Positions 46,389 through 55,754 are shown, counted from the stretch's first letter. The stretch is DNA of 64,000 nucleotides from Bdellovibrio sp. SKB1291214 (GCF_002209355.2 NZ_CP106855.1:992001-1056000), one strand, 5' to 3'. Made by a program: numbers and translations. Notes: generated by a model not told the origin, from the letters alone.

Positions 46389-46763
46389 CTACTGTGCTTC
46401 GATTACTTCCGCGTTGTTGTCTGATTTTTTATCCGACACGGCAGCTGGCTTTGCTTCAGAACGTCTGCTTACAGAAGCTGAGCCACGAGTGGCCATTGAA
46501 CAGCAGTAAACGATGCCGTTTTCGTTGGAAGCTGTTTTATAGTTAGTAATAGAGAATGCGCGAGAGGAATCACAACGCTTTGCCATCTCCATGCTCAGCT
46601 CAACTTCAACATCGGCGAAAACTTCACCGCTTACAAAGTTGCAGTACATGCCCGTGTTTGCTGCCATTTTGTCACGTTGTTCCTGACGTGCCTTGAAAGT
46701 GCCGGAAGCACAAGCAGACAATAAAAGTAATGAAGACATAGCGACAACAAATAGACGAATCAC
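46389..46763 (-). CDS. Small lipoprotein within the dcw cluster
   Basis: 124 residues. Lipobox LSAC (Cys 18). The mature part has a few further Cys (YCNF, KRCD, YCCSM) and a disordered Ala/Lys/Ser-rich tail. No known family. It is inserted between murD and ftsW with terminator-like hairpins on both sides, so it is probably an independent transcript. AAGGAGTGCTTTG lies before the ATG. Confidence 0.65.
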   Translation of the reverse strand: MIRLFVVAMSSLLLLSACASGTFKARQEQRDKMAANTGMYCNFVSGEVFADVEVELSMEMAKRCDSSRAFSITNYKTASNENGIVYCCSMATRGSASVSRRSEAKPAAVSDKKSDNNAEVIEAQ

Positions 46764-46791
46764 AAAGCACTCCTTGCTTTATTAATTACTC

Positions 46792-46821
46792 AAAAAAAAA
46801 GCTCTCGTAACGAGAGCTTTT
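46792..46821. terminator. Intrinsic terminator after murD
   Basis: AAAAAGCTCTCG pairs with CGAGAGCTTTTT around TAA. On the minus strand it ends in a run of nine T, fitting the end of the mraY-murD transcript about 50 bases past the murD stop. Confidence 0.9.
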
Positions 46822-46870
46822 TAATATCACCTGAAGTCCCACTCCGAAGAACTCGGAGTACAAACTCAAC

Positions 46871-48259
46871 TCAGTGAAATTTTCTCACGATTTCTTTAAA
46901 GTATTCACCACGCTCCTCGAAACTGTCAAACATGTCAAAGCTTGAACAGCCCGGTGACAACAGAACGATATCGCCGATTCTGGACTTTTGGTAAGCGATC
47001 AAAACCGCCTCCTCAAATGTACCGATCAAGAAAGTCTCAGAGAAGTCGCCAAGATCACGGTTGATGCGTTCTTTCGCTTCCCCGACCAAGATCAGGGTTT
47101 TCACCTTGCGTTTAACAGAAGTACGAAGAGGTTCGTAGTTCAAGTTTGTGTCTTTACCACCCGCAATCAAAATCACGTTTTCATCGAAAGTATCCAACGC
47201 GCGAAGAACTGCATGAACGTTTGTTGCTTTAGAGTCGTTGTAGAACAACACGCCGCCAACTTTACGAACATACTCAATACGGTGAGGAAGACCGTTGAAC
47301 GTCTCAATCACTTTTTGAACCGCTTCACGAGTTGCACCATGTTCACGAGATGCCAGAATAGCTGCCATCACGTTTTCAATCGAGTGCTTACCGCGCATTT
47401 TCATGTTCTTGATATTGAATGTCTCAATCTCAGGACCTGTGCGCACACGAATCTCGTCACCGATATTCACAGCACCACCGATATTCATGATTTGTGGTTC
47501 CAAAGCTGGTTTACGAGAGAAGTAGAAAATACGACCGCGTTGAACCGCTGGATCACGAGCCAATTCAACAACCGCATTATCATCAGCATTCAAGATGCTT
47601 GTTGTCGCTTGGTTCGTGTTTTTGAAGATACGGCGTTTTGCGTTTACGTACTCTTCCATGGAACGGTAACGGTCCAAGTGATTTTCAGCCAAGTTCGTGA
47701 AGACCACGTTGCCTGGATTGAAAGTATCGCAGTGTTCAAGCATGAAGCTAGATACCTCGGCGATAACAACTTGGGCTTTGTCATCAAGACGAAGGTAATC
47801 TACCAACGGCTTTTCATTCGCGCCGCCAACCCAAGTTTTAACACCTGATTGAGTCAAGATCGCTTCAGTGATACGAGCCACAGTAGTTTTACCGTTTGTA
47901 CCAGTCAAACCAATGATTGGTTCTTTGATGAAACCAGCAGAGAACTCGAACTCACCCGTGATCTTGATACCTTGAGATCTTGCATAATCGAAGATCTTCA
48001 ATGTGGAAGGAACACCTGGAGACAAGATCACTAGATCTTGTGCGATGAAAGTTTTTGGACTGTGACCACCCAATTCGTACTTGATTGGAAGATCGCCCAA
48101 TTGCTCAAGCTGCGCAGAAAGTTCTGGTTTGGATTTATGATCCGTTACAGTGACTTGTGCCCCGTGCTTAGTCAGGAAATGCGCCAAAGACACACCCGTT
48201 TTACCAAGACCGACAACAAGGATTCTTTTGTCTTTTAATTCACTATACTCTTTATACAT
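46871..48259 (-). CDS. murD: UDP-N-acetylmuramoylalanine-D-glutamate ligase
   Basis: 462 residues. N-terminal RILVVGLGKTGVSLAHFL binds UDP, GLTGTNGKTTVARI is the ATP loop, EVSSFMLE and NLAENHLDRY are central ligase motifs, and FYNDSKATNVHAV and ILIAGGKD are in the C-terminal domain. It adds D-glutamate in the cytoplasm. It follows mraY by four bases, the common mraY-murD arrangement. GAGGTAGAAG precedes the ATG. Confidence 0.97.
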   Translation of the reverse strand: MYKEYSELKDKRILVVGLGKTGVSLAHFLTKHGAQVTVTDHKSKPELSAQLEQLGDLPIKYELGGHSPKTFIAQDLVILSPGVPSTLKIFDYARSQGIKITGEFEFSAGFIKEPIIGLTGTNGKTTVARITEAILTQSGVKTWVGGANEKPLVDYLRLDDKAQVVIAEVSSFMLEHCDTFNPGNVVFTNLAENHLDRYRSMEEYVNAKRRIFKNTNQATTSILNADDNAVVELARDPAVQRGRIFYFSRKPALEPQIMNIGGAVNIGDEIRVRTGPEIETFNIKNMKMRGKHSIENVMAAILASREHGATREAVQKVIETFNGLPHRIEYVRKVGGVLFYNDSKATNVHAVLRALDTFDENVILIAGGKDTNLNYEPLRTSVKRKVKTLILVGEAKERINRDLGDFSETFLIGTFEEAVLIAYQKSRIGDIVLLSPGCSSFDMFDSFEERGEYFKEIVRKFH

Positions 48260-48263
48260 TCTT

Positions 48264-49340
48264 CTACCTCAATTTGAGAGTCGCTAGACTTAAAACAGCC
48301 AATAAAATCGAAATAATCCAGAAACGAACGATGATCTTCGTCTCCGTTAAACCGCCCAATTCAAAGTGGTGATGAATCGGCGCCATTTTGAAAATACGCT
48401 TACCGGTAAGCTTAAAGGAAATAACTTGAGTGATGACTGACAATGCTTCCACCACGAAGACACCGCCCAAAACAACCATCAACAACTCATTCTGAGTGAT
48501 GACAGCCATAGAACCCAAGAAACCGCCAAGAGACAAAGAACCCACGTCACCCATGAAGACCTGCGCGGGATACGCGTTAAACCACAAGAAGCCCATTCCC
48601 GCAGCAACAATCGTCGCAGCCACCGGAGTTAACTCACCTGCTCCCACGACATGTGGAATTTGAAGGTAATTTGCGATGGAATAGTGACCCGTGACATAAG
48701 CAAATAACCCCAAAGTCGCTGCAGAGATCATCACTGGAACAATTGCCAAGCCATCCAAACCATCAGTCAGATTCACCGCATTCGCCGTTCCGACCACAAC
48801 TAAAGCTGCAAAAACAATGTAGGCATAACCTAAATCAAAGCCGAATGATTTTACGAACGGAACGTAGACAGTTGTGCCCAAATTATGGAAGTGAACCAAA
48901 TAAGCGACAACAGCACCACTGATCAAAAACTCCCCTGCCAAGCGGATTTTTCCAGACAACCCTTTTGAGTTCTTTTTGGATACTTTCAACCAGTCATCCA
49001 TATAACCGATCATCCCGAAGCCCCAAGTGATGATCAAAACCGCCCATACCAGTGGATTTTGCATATCAACCCACAGCAAGCATGGAATTAAAGTGGATAG
49101 AAGAATCAACCCACCACCCATTGTTGGAGTTCCGGCTTTTTTCTTATGAGATTGAGGACCGTCGTCACGGATCGATTGCCCAAAATGCTTGAGCTGCAAA
49201 CGTTTGATGAAGTAGGGACCCCACATCCAGCACAGTAGGAAAGATGTAAAAAACGCGATGAACGTACGAACTGTGATGTAACGAAATACATTCAACGGCG
49301 AGAAATGTTCCGACATTGAATAGAGCCACTGATAAAGCAT
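48264..49340 (-). CDS. mraY: Phospho-N-acetylmuramoyl-pentapeptide transferase
   Basis: 358 residues, about ten membrane helices. The catalytic motifs are GYMDDWLKV (Asp pair), [13 protein letters not shown] and the histidine cluster [11 protein letters not shown]. It transfers the UDP-MurNAc-pentapeptide to undecaprenyl phosphate to form lipid I. It starts an mraY-murD pair. Upstream of it, instead of murF, lies a curlin-repeat lipoprotein gene with a strong terminator, so it needs its own promoter in 49341-49510. Confidence 0.97.
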   Translation of the reverse strand: MLYQWLYSMSEHFSPLNVFRYITVRTFIAFFTSFLLCWMWGPYFIKRLQLKHFGQSIRDDGPQSHKKKAGTPTMGGGLILLSTLIPCLLWVDMQNPLVWAVLIITWGFGMIGYMDDWLKVSKKNSKGLSGKIRLAGEFLISGAVVAYLVHFHNLGTTVYVPFVKSFGFDLGYAYIVFAALVVVGTANAVNLTDGLDGLAIVPVMISAATLGLFAYVTGHYSIANYLQIPHVVGAGELTPVAATIVAAGMGFLWFNAYPAQVFMGDVGSLSLGGFLGSMAVITQNELLMVVLGGVFVVEALSVITQVISFKLTGKRIFKMAPIHHHFELGGLTETKIIVRFWIISILLAVLSLATLKLR

Positions 49341-49510
49341 GATGTGCGATTCCCCTATATCCTTGGAAATTGATTTTTGCTTGGAACTTTAAGGGTTTAG
49401 CACGTTTTCGATTTTAAAAGCAATGGCAAATTTATAACTACTTAATATCATTACGGAAAAATAAAAAAGATAAGCCACCTGGCACTGTTTTAAGTTCCCT
49501 GGAAAACTTA

Positions 49511-49552
49511 AAAAGGTACGTCCTTACCTTAATAGGTAAGGGCGTACCTTTT
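49511..49552. terminator. 18-bp hairpin, double copy of the AAGGTA-N6-TACCTT motif
   Basis: The arm at 49511-49528 pairs with 49535-49552 over 18 positions with one G-T wobble, around a TTAATA loop, with A-run and T-run ends. Each arm alone also folds as AAGGTA-N6-TACCTT. It lies 18 bases after the curlin-repeat lipoprotein gene and can end its transcript. Confidence 0.88.
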
Positions 49553-49569
49553 GCTTCTTTGCTATGGGA

Positions 49570-50115
49570 TTACTTTTGGATCACGACCGCACTATTGCTG
49601 CCACCTGATTGGACGATGTTTGCCGTGTTGCCGTTACCCTGTTGACTGACGGATGCGAAATTCGAAGAACCTGTTTGTTGCACATCTGCTCTATTGTTAT
49701 CACCCACTTGCACCACACAAGCTGTGTTGCTATCGCCCTTCTGATAAATTGTCGCCGAGTTGTTTGCTCCTGTCTGGTTTGCGCCGGCCACGTTTGTAGA
49801 GCCTTCTTGTCTTAAGATCAGTTGGGCCTCTACTTGCGTTTTCGCATCACAGGCAGGAACCACCACTTCACCATCACCGTCTACTATGTTGCCGTCGCCA
49901 TCGATCACTTCGCCTGGCGCCAATGGCACATCATCTATGATCTCTGGAGAACTGATATTAGGTGGCCCCTGTGGTTCCTCTCCATCTGTGATCGGCGTAT
50001 AATCTTGTGCACTCGTAGCTCTTAACGAGCCAAATTGAACATCGGTACCCAACTGAGAACATGCCGTCATAAACAACGGAGCCGTTACCACTAGAACCAA
50101 CACTGATGCTTTCAT
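49570..50115 (-). CDS. Lipoprotein with seven curlin-like repeats (putative amyloid)
   Basis: 181 residues. Lipobox FMTAC (Cys 19), then an acidic Pro/Gly region with calcium-site-like DGDGN and DGDGE, then from residue 102 seven unbroken 11-residue repeats of the form x-Q-x-G-x-x-N-x-A-x-x (for example QQTGSSNFASV, SQQGNGNTANI) and a final IQK cap. The Gln/Gly/Asn spacing is that of CsgA/CsgB curlin repeats. It therefore looks like a membrane-anchored amyloid or nucleator. No csgE, F or G gene is in view. GGAGG five bases before the ATG fixes the start. Confidence 0.8.
   Translation of the reverse strand: MKASVLVLVVTAPLFMTACSQLGTDVQFGSLRATSAQDYTPITDGEEPQGPPNISSPEIIDDVPLAPGEVIDGDGNIVDGDGEVVVPACDAKTQVEAQLILRQEGSTNVAGANQTGANNSATIYQKGDSNTACVVQVGDNNRADVQQTGSSNFASVSQQGNGNTANIVQSGGSNSAVVIQK
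49582..49812 (-). repeat. Seven tandem 33-bp units encoding curlin-like repeats
   Basis: Seven in-frame units of 33 bp encode the pattern xQxGxxNxAxx. The codons differ between units while the Gln, Gly, Asn and Ala positions are kept, so the array is old and held by selection on protein rather than a recent DNA expansion. Confidence 0.8.
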
Positions 50116-50462
50116 GAAATCCTCCATAAGGCTTCACAAACGAGTAAAGCAAAACGCATGCACAGGGTGTTTCGATGGCCAGATAAAATGAAATGAAGTT
50201 TGAGGTGTTTGAATTCTGACGTTGCAAAATTTTTGATCGAAGTCCGCGAAGGTTCCATAACATCTCATCCGAGGGAACCTGCGGATTCATAACACAAACT
50301 GAATCTGCCTGAGACGAATGAGCCTTTGAAATCAATGCAAGAGGTGTTTCCATGCCTATAGAAACGATGAAACATCAGAAAGCGATGATAGTAACACTAA
50401 GACATGTAAATGAAACGCCAACGGCCTCGACAGCTGAAACCTAGAAGGTAAGGACGTACCTT
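50116..50462. other. Intergenic region, about 345 bp, with hairpins
   Basis: No supported gene. AGGTTCC near 50244 can pair with GGAACCT near 50275. The AAGGTA-N6-TACCTT hairpin at 50445-50462 lies at the 3' end of the AHSA1-type gene. The rest should hold the promoter of the curlin-repeat lipoprotein. Confidence 0.4.
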
Positions 50463-50464
50463 TT
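50445..50464. repeat. AAGGTA-N6-TACCTT hairpin, single copy
   Basis: AAGGTA, loop AGGACG, TACCTT, followed by TT. The core GGTAAGGACGTACC is the same as in the double copy at 49511-49552 and nearly the same at 42665-42683. It abuts the stop of the minus-strand gene at 50463. Confidence 0.6.
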
Positions 50465-50945
50465 AGCCTTCGTCGTCCAAGTATGCTTTGAGTTCTTGCA
50501 TGTGATACTTCCACCCGACCTGGAAGTCTTTAAGGAGTTTCCCACCCAGCTTTTCTGGGAATGCTTCCCAGCCTGTGTGGCGAACTGTCATGGTGCGAGT
50601 TTTACCTTTGTCTTCGATCAAATAAGAACACTCTGTGGAGACTTTCACATCCCAGGTTTTCTCACGCCAAGTAAAAGTAATGGATTTATTGGGAACAAGT
50701 GAAAGGACTTTACCGGATGCGAGTTGCTCGTTACCTTCGTCATCTTCCCAAGCTTCGCGGAACTTTCCCCCGACCTTAGGTTCAAGGGCGACGTCATCGC
50801 CCCACCAGTTTTCTAGATCGTCCGTATCAGTCAGGGCGCGCCAGATTTCTGCCGCCGTCGCCTTCACAGTGATCGTGATATTGATTTCCTGACTGTTGGA
50901 ATCCTCCCCCTTTTTTGAGGGAGGAATGAATTTCGATCCAGACAT
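50463..50945 (-). CDS. SRPBCC / AHSA1-like domain protein
   Basis: 160 residues, soluble. The Bet v1-like AHSA1 pattern is clear: TITVKATAAEIWRALTDTDDLENWWGDD, VGGKFREAWED, GKVLSLVPNKSITFTW, then TMTVRHTGWEAFPE and a C-terminal helix KLLKDFQVGWKYHMQELKAYL. Such proteins bind small hydrophobic ligands or act as Hsp90 co-chaperone relatives; the ligand is unknown. It starts five bases after the outer membrane protein gene ends, so the two are an operon. Confidence 0.88.
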   Translation of the reverse strand: MSGSKFIPPSKKGEDSNSQEINITITVKATAAEIWRALTDTDDLENWWGDDVALEPKVGGKFREAWEDDEGNEQLASGKVLSLVPNKSITFTWREKTWDVKVSTECSYLIEDKGKTRTMTVRHTGWEAFPEKLGGKLLKDFQVGWKYHMQELKAYLDDEG

Positions 50946-50950
50946 ATTTA

Positions 50951-51973
50951 TTAGAACAAGTTGATGTTCGTAGACAGAGCCACGTTCGTTCTGTCGTCAC
51001 GTACGTCTTTTGGAGTGAACTGGATATTTGGGTACAAGTAAATATCACGAGTTACGGAGATACCAAAGCCTACAGATTGGTATGGCTCAAGTTGGATGTA
51101 ACGATCGTTGATCTCGTATTTAGAGAATTGCAAGTAACCGAATACTGTTCTGAAAGAGTAAGTGTCGTTGAACGTGTATTGCAAGAATGGGAACAAACCC
51201 ACACCGATATCAGAACGTTGGAATCTGCCTTGGTTTTGCAATGCTAAGTAATCTGGATCCGTCAAAGCACCATTGTAAAGATACTTAGACAAGCTCAAGC
51301 TTACGCCACCATTCCATTTCGAAGTCCCGAAATTAGCCAAGAATACTTGAGACAAAGAAATGCTTCCCAAATAGTTTTGGAATTTGCTTGTGTCTTCGTC
51401 TGTGAAGTAAGTCGTAGAAACGCTTGTGCTCATTTGAGTGCCCAAAGCTTTGTAACCACGGCTCCAGCTTACGAACGGAGTCGACATTTCATAACGAGGA
51501 AGTACAGCATCTGCTTTTCTGCCTTTACGAGTATCAGCTGCTGGCTTCGTGATATCACCATGGAATGGATCGTTGATCGTCAGACCAGAACCAAAACTGA
51601 TGCTGTCTTTTTGACCGATACGTACATTCACACCCAAGTTACCAGAAAGGTAAGACAATGATTCCGCTGTCGCAGAAGCACGGTAGTTCGGGCGAATTGA
51701 ACCAAATGGATCGTTGATGGAGCCACCAGAATAAGAGAAATCTGATTTAAGTGACCATTTAGATTTAGAACCCAAAGATGCACGCATACGAGCATCAGTG
51801 ATCTCTTCGTCAACGTCCTTCATTTTTTCTGTTGGCTTCTTAAGATCTTCGATTTTTGAAGTCGAAGTGTTTGTCGAAGAAGCGGCACCAATCTTTGCAG
51901 AACTTGATTGCGCTCCGGCTTGCATCGCAGAGAAAGTAAGAGCTGCGATAAGTAGAGAAAGATTTTGTTTCAT
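50951..51973 (-). CDS. Outer membrane beta-barrel protein
   Basis: 340 residues: a signal peptide (MKQNLSLLIAALTFSAMQAGAQ), a Ser/Thr-rich and charged region (residues 23-68), then about 12-14 amphipathic strands from SKWSLKSDFSYSGG to DDRTNVALSTNINLF, with a terminal Phe. No known family. AGGAGGACTA precedes the ATG. It is inserted between murF and the AHSA1-type gene, and could be a transport or structural barrel. Confidence 0.75.
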   Translation of the reverse strand: MKQNLSLLIAALTFSAMQAGAQSSSAKIGAASSTNTSTSKIEDLKKPTEKMKDVDEEITDARMRASLGSKSKWSLKSDFSYSGGSINDPFGSIRPNYRASATAESLSYLSGNLGVNVRIGQKDSISFGSGLTINDPFHGDITKPAADTRKGRKADAVLPRYEMSTPFVSWSRGYKALGTQMSTSVSTTYFTDEDTSKFQNYLGSISLSQVFLANFGTSKWNGGVSLSLSKYLYNGALTDPDYLALQNQGRFQRSDIGVGLFPFLQYTFNDTYSFRTVFGYLQFSKYEINDRYIQLEPYQSVGFGISVTRDIYLYPNIQFTPKDVRDDRTNVALSTNINLF

Positions 51974-52054
51974 TAGTCCTCCTAATAACGAGGACTGTTA
52001 TATGTCACCCGGCCGGTTTTCACCAGCCGGAAAGTGGCACTTCACCAAAAATGA

Positions 52055-53476
52055 TTAAGATTTTTCAGAGAAATCTAAAGGTTCACAAGGGAAAACAAAG
52101 CGCTCAAGCTTCGTTCCTCGGGACGCCTTCACGACTGCAATGTCCCCATCACGAAGGAAAGTGGCTAAATCTTTGCCAGCAGAATCGCTGAAATCTTTTT
52201 GGATCAAAGTTTCCTTAGAGAAATGAGACTTTTGCAGACCCTTCGTAAAAGCGTCGAAATCATCGCCAACGAAGTAAACTTTTTCAAAACCCGCTTTACC
52301 CACGCGCTCACCCAATTCCTCATGCAGTTGAGCAGAGGCAGAACCCATTTCCCTCATCTGTCCAAAGACGCCAACCTTACGGCCACTTACGCTTAACAAT
52401 TGTACATTTTCTAGCAAAGCTTTCATGCTGTCTGGGTTTGCATTATAGGCATCAAAGATCATCTGAGCCCCTGATTTTAAGTGCACTAATTGATTACGAC
52501 CCCAATTAGTTTTACATGCTGGCAGGCCATTCCAGATTTGCTCGGGGGTCATTCCCACTGCTAAAGCCAAAGCCGCTGCAGCCATGAGGTTCGTCAAATT
52601 CTGCGCACCGAAGACCTCCACGGTAGCTTGTCCTGAAACACCCTTAATGGAACCTTTAAGCACCAGCTGCTTCATGTTCATCGAATCAATCATCATATGA
52701 ATGTCGGCACGTGGGTCTTCACTTGAGAAAGTAAGTACTTTATCTTGAGGGAATTTGTCGTGACCACGCACGAACATGTTGTGCGTTTGATCGTTGTCCA
52801 AGTTATAGATACGGATCGCGTTCTTTTTAGCGGCATTATAGATTTCTTCTTTGGCTTCAGCGACTTTTTCAATCGTGCCAAAGAATTCCATGTGCGCGCG
52901 ACCTACCATTGTGCAAACCACAACATCAGGCTCTGCGATATTCACAAGCTCCGTGATTTCGCCGGCGTGATTCATACCCATTTCAATCACGGCTACTTCT
53001 TTTTTAGGATCAAGCTGTAGGAGTGTGAATGGCACACCCCAGTGATTGTTGAAGCTGCCTTTGTTGTAGTGAACCGATTTTGCCGTGCTGATCAAGGCTG
53101 CCGTAAATTCTTTCGTCGTTGTTTTCCCGTTAGAGCCCGTGATCGCCACAATCTGTGCCGAAGCCTGGTGACGAGCCCAGTTCCCCAATTGCTGAAGGGC
53201 TTTCAATGTGTCTTGGACTTTTAGAATTGTGACTTTGCTTTTCAACGCTTGAACTTGGGCGTTGTCTTCGTGAACCATCAATACTGTGGCCCCTTGAGCC
53301 ACTGCCTTATCCAAGAACTGGTGAGCATCAAAAGCCTCGCCCTTTAGAGCGATAAATAATTGATCTTTCAAATCGGCACGAGTGTCTGTCCCAATTCCCG
53401 AAAAACGATCTGCAAAACTGCTGATCACTTGCGCTCCTGTGGCTTTTAATACTGTTTGCACATCCATGGCTCTCAT
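52055..53476 (-). CDS. murF: UDP-N-acetylmuramoyl-tripeptide-D-alanyl-D-alanine ligase
   Basis: 473 residues. ATP loop AITGSNGKTTTKEF, central SFNNHWGVPFTLL and EMGMNHAGEI, C-terminal FDAYNANPDSMKALL and VFGQMREMGSAS, all MurF-specific. It adds D-Ala-D-Ala to complete the pentapeptide. The ATG overlaps the murE stop by one base (TAATG), so translation is coupled. The FVGDDFDAF and KASRGTKLE segments near the end are also typical. Confidence 0.97.
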   Translation of the reverse strand: MRAMDVQTVLKATGAQVISSFADRFSGIGTDTRADLKDQLFIALKGEAFDAHQFLDKAVAQGATVLMVHEDNAQVQALKSKVTILKVQDTLKALQQLGNWARHQASAQIVAITGSNGKTTTKEFTAALISTAKSVHYNKGSFNNHWGVPFTLLQLDPKKEVAVIEMGMNHAGEITELVNIAEPDVVVCTMVGRAHMEFFGTIEKVAEAKEEIYNAAKKNAIRIYNLDNDQTHNMFVRGHDKFPQDKVLTFSSEDPRADIHMMIDSMNMKQLVLKGSIKGVSGQATVEVFGAQNLTNLMAAAALALAVGMTPEQIWNGLPACKTNWGRNQLVHLKSGAQMIFDAYNANPDSMKALLENVQLLSVSGRKVGVFGQMREMGSASAQLHEELGERVGKAGFEKVYFVGDDFDAFTKGLQKSHFSKETLIQKDFSDSAGKDLATFLRDGDIAVVKASRGTKLERFVFPCEPLDFSEKS

Positions 53477-54972
53477 TACACTCTCCCTTGCAGCGCTTGT
53501 TCTGCGACCTGCACATCACTAAACGGAAACTTCGTGGTTCCAATAATCTGATAGTCTTCATGACCTTTGCCTGCGATCAAAATCACATCGCCCGGATTGG
53601 CTTCGCGAATAGTTTGATCAATGGCAGCCTTGCGGTCCACCAACACAGTCACACGTTTTTCATCGTGGGTCTCGATACCCTTTACAATATCATCAATAAT
53701 CGTTTGCGGGTCCTCAGTGCGAGGATTGTCTGATGTTACAACAACATAGTCAGAAAACCTCAGCGCCATCTCGGCCATCAAAGGACGCTTGCCTTTGTCA
53801 CGGTCTCCACCGCAACCAAAGATCGTCCAGATCCTTGCCGTCGATTTCAAACTTTCGCGAACCTTATTCAACGCCGTCAGAACATTTTCTAATGCATCCG
53901 GCGAGTGAGCATAATCCACGAACACCGATAAGTTTTTATTATTAGGTACCGCCTGCAAACGTCCCGGCACACCTGTGAACTTGTTGATGGCTTCCACACA
54001 ATTTTCCAAAGGAATTTTGGCAGAGAGCCCCGCTCCAATGGCGGCCACGGCATTCATCACATTGTGAGTGCCTGACATCGGCAACTCCACCGCCACCGTA
54101 CCCACGGGAGTTTTCAGATCGAACTTCGTCAAAGCGAAATCCATCTCTTTGATTTTAAAACAAAGGTCCGCGGATTTATCGGCACCATACGTCCACAGCA
54201 CCGCAGGATCTGCGACATGCAACTTACGACCGTATTTATCATCGATATTCACAATGGCAAAACAAGGAGCTTTGTCTGTTTGCCACAAAAGATCTGTGAA
54301 TAAGCGTTGCTTAGACTCAAAATATTTCTCCATGGTTTCGTGATAGTCCAAATGATCACGCGTCAGGTTGGTGAAAATCACCGTATTAAAAGGCACACTG
54401 TCCACCCGATGCTGATCCAAAGCGTGGGAGGAAACTTCCATAGCAACGGCCTTTGCTCCATCGTCTTTGAATTCCTTCAGACGTTTTTGCAGATAGATTG
54501 GATCTGGCGTTGTCATGTCTGACGGCCATACTTTTTCAAGTAAGTGATGATTCACGGTTCCTATCACACCCGTGTGAAGTTTGGCGTGATTCAAAATCGA
54601 CTCAACCATATACGTCACAGAAGTTTTACCGTTAGTACCCGTGACACCCACGCAGAATAGCTCCTCTGCAGGGTCCCCATAATAGTGGCTCGCCAAGATA
54701 TCCAAAGCCTCACGTGTGTTTTCCACACGCAATACGAAACCTTTAAAAGAATTTGGAACTTGATTGGCGTCTTCAACTACCAGAACACTGGCGCCTTTGC
54801 TGATCGCATCAGGAATAAACGTGTGGCCGTCAACCTTCACACCGCGGATGGCAACAAACAGACCGTCTTGAATGACTTTACGAGCATCATTGAAAATTCC
54901 CGAGACTTCGATGTCTGGCAAAGCGTGACCGGGAATTCCTGGAATTGTTGAAAAAAGATGCTGTAGTTTCAT
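53476..54972 (-). CDS. murE: UDP-N-acetylmuramoyl-L-alanyl-D-glutamate-2,6-diaminopimelate ligase
   Basis: 498 residues. ATP loop GVTGTNGKTSVTYM, EVSSHALDQHR, TNLTRDHLDYHETM, DYAHSPDALENVL, and the specificity motif DNPRTEDP (Asp about residue 415). DNPR marks the enzymes that add meso-diaminopimelate rather than lysine, so the wall is of DAP type. It is the first gene of the murE-murF pair and is divergent from the esterase gene. Confidence 0.97.
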   Translation of the reverse strand: MKLQHLFSTIPGIPGHALPDIEVSGIFNDARKVIQDGLFVAIRGVKVDGHTFIPDAISKGASVLVVEDANQVPNSFKGFVLRVENTREALDILASHYYGDPAEELFCVGVTGTNGKTSVTYMVESILNHAKLHTGVIGTVNHHLLEKVWPSDMTTPDPIYLQKRLKEFKDDGAKAVAMEVSSHALDQHRVDSVPFNTVIFTNLTRDHLDYHETMEKYFESKQRLFTDLLWQTDKAPCFAIVNIDDKYGRKLHVADPAVLWTYGADKSADLCFKIKEMDFALTKFDLKTPVGTVAVELPMSGTHNVMNAVAAIGAGLSAKIPLENCVEAINKFTGVPGRLQAVPNNKNLSVFVDYAHSPDALENVLTALNKVRESLKSTARIWTIFGCGGDRDKGKRPLMAEMALRFSDYVVVTSDNPRTEDPQTIIDDIVKGIETHDEKRVTVLVDRKAAIDQTIREANPGDVILIAGKGHEDYQIIGTTKFPFSDVQVAEQALQGRV

Positions 54973-54997
54973 GGGATCAGTATAGTATGTGAAAGCT

Positions 54998-55675
54998 ATG
55001 AGACAACTCGGAAAAATACATTGCCAAGAAATTAATCAAGACGATAACGCGCCCTGGATCATCTTCTTCCATGGTTATGGCGCAGATGCCAATGACTTGT
55101 TCTCGTTGGGGCAGATGATCCCTACGAAAAAGACGTACAATTGGCTTTTTCCGAATGGAATCTTGGAAGTACCCATTGGACCTGCCTGGACGGGTCGCGC
55201 TTGGTGGCCCATCGACATGATGGAAATTCAACGCGCTATGGAAACAGGTGTCCCTCGAGATTTCAGCGCTGAAATCCCTAAAGGTTTCAACAAGGCCCGC
55301 GATATGGCGCTGGAAATGATCCGTCAACTGCGTGTGCCGTGGGACCAAATCATTTTGGGAGGCTTCTCTCAAGGTGCGATGCTAGCGACGGACTTGTATT
55401 TGCGTGCTCCTGAAACTCCACGGGGCTTGGTGATCATGTCGGGCACTTTGGTGAGCCAAGATGAGTGGAAAAAACACGTCCCGAATCGTGAAGGTCAGCG
55501 TTTTTTCCAAAGCCATGGGCAGATGGATCAGGTTCTGAATTTCAAACAAGCTCAGAAGCTTGAAACCCTTCTTACTCAGAATGGAATGAAGGGTTCGTTG
55601 ATGGGATTCCGTGGTGGTCACGAGATTCCACAGCAAGTACTCCAAGGTATTAGCCAATACATCAATTCCCTATAG
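54998..55675 (+). CDS. Phospholipase/carboxylesterase family hydrolase
   Basis: About 225 residues, an alpha/beta hydrolase of the carboxylesterase type without signal peptide. Nucleophile elbow LGGFSQGAMLA, oxyanion segment IIFFHGYGADANDL, catalytic Asp in QSHGQMDQVL and His in FRGGHEIPQQ. It splits short acyl esters in the cytoplasm. The start may be ATG 54998 or GTG 54989; neither has a strong ribosome site. It is divergent from murE with a gap of about 20 bases, so the promoters overlap. Confidence 0.88.
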   Translation: MRQLGKIHCQEINQDDNAPWIIFFHGYGADANDLFSLGQMIPTKKTYNWLFPNGILEVPIGPAWTGRAWWPIDMMEIQRAMETGVPRDFSAEIPKGFNKARDMALEMIRQLRVPWDQIILGGFSQGAMLATDLYLRAPETPRGLVIMSGTLVSQDEWKKHVPNREGQRFFQSHGQMDQVLNFKQAQKLETLLTQNGMKGSLMGFRGGHEIPQQVLQGISQYINSL

Positions 55676-55692
55676 TTCTTACTGTCTAAAAT

Positions 55693-55717
55693 CCTGACAG
55701 GAGTAAATCCTGTCAGG
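55693..55717. terminator. Perfect ten-pair hairpin upstream of the barstar-like gene
   Basis: CCTGACAGGA pairs with TCCTGTCAGG around GTAAA. It lies between the esterase gene and the barstar-like gene. No T-run follows, so it may be a weak terminator or a regulatory inverted repeat for the next gene. Confidence 0.55.
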
Positions 55718-55754
55718 TGTGATATAGTGCCGCAACTTTCATTAAGGGGTCCCC

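Noticed and set aside
46988-47848. 286-codon plus-strand open frame
   Set aside because: It is fully antisense to murD, whose motifs are complete.
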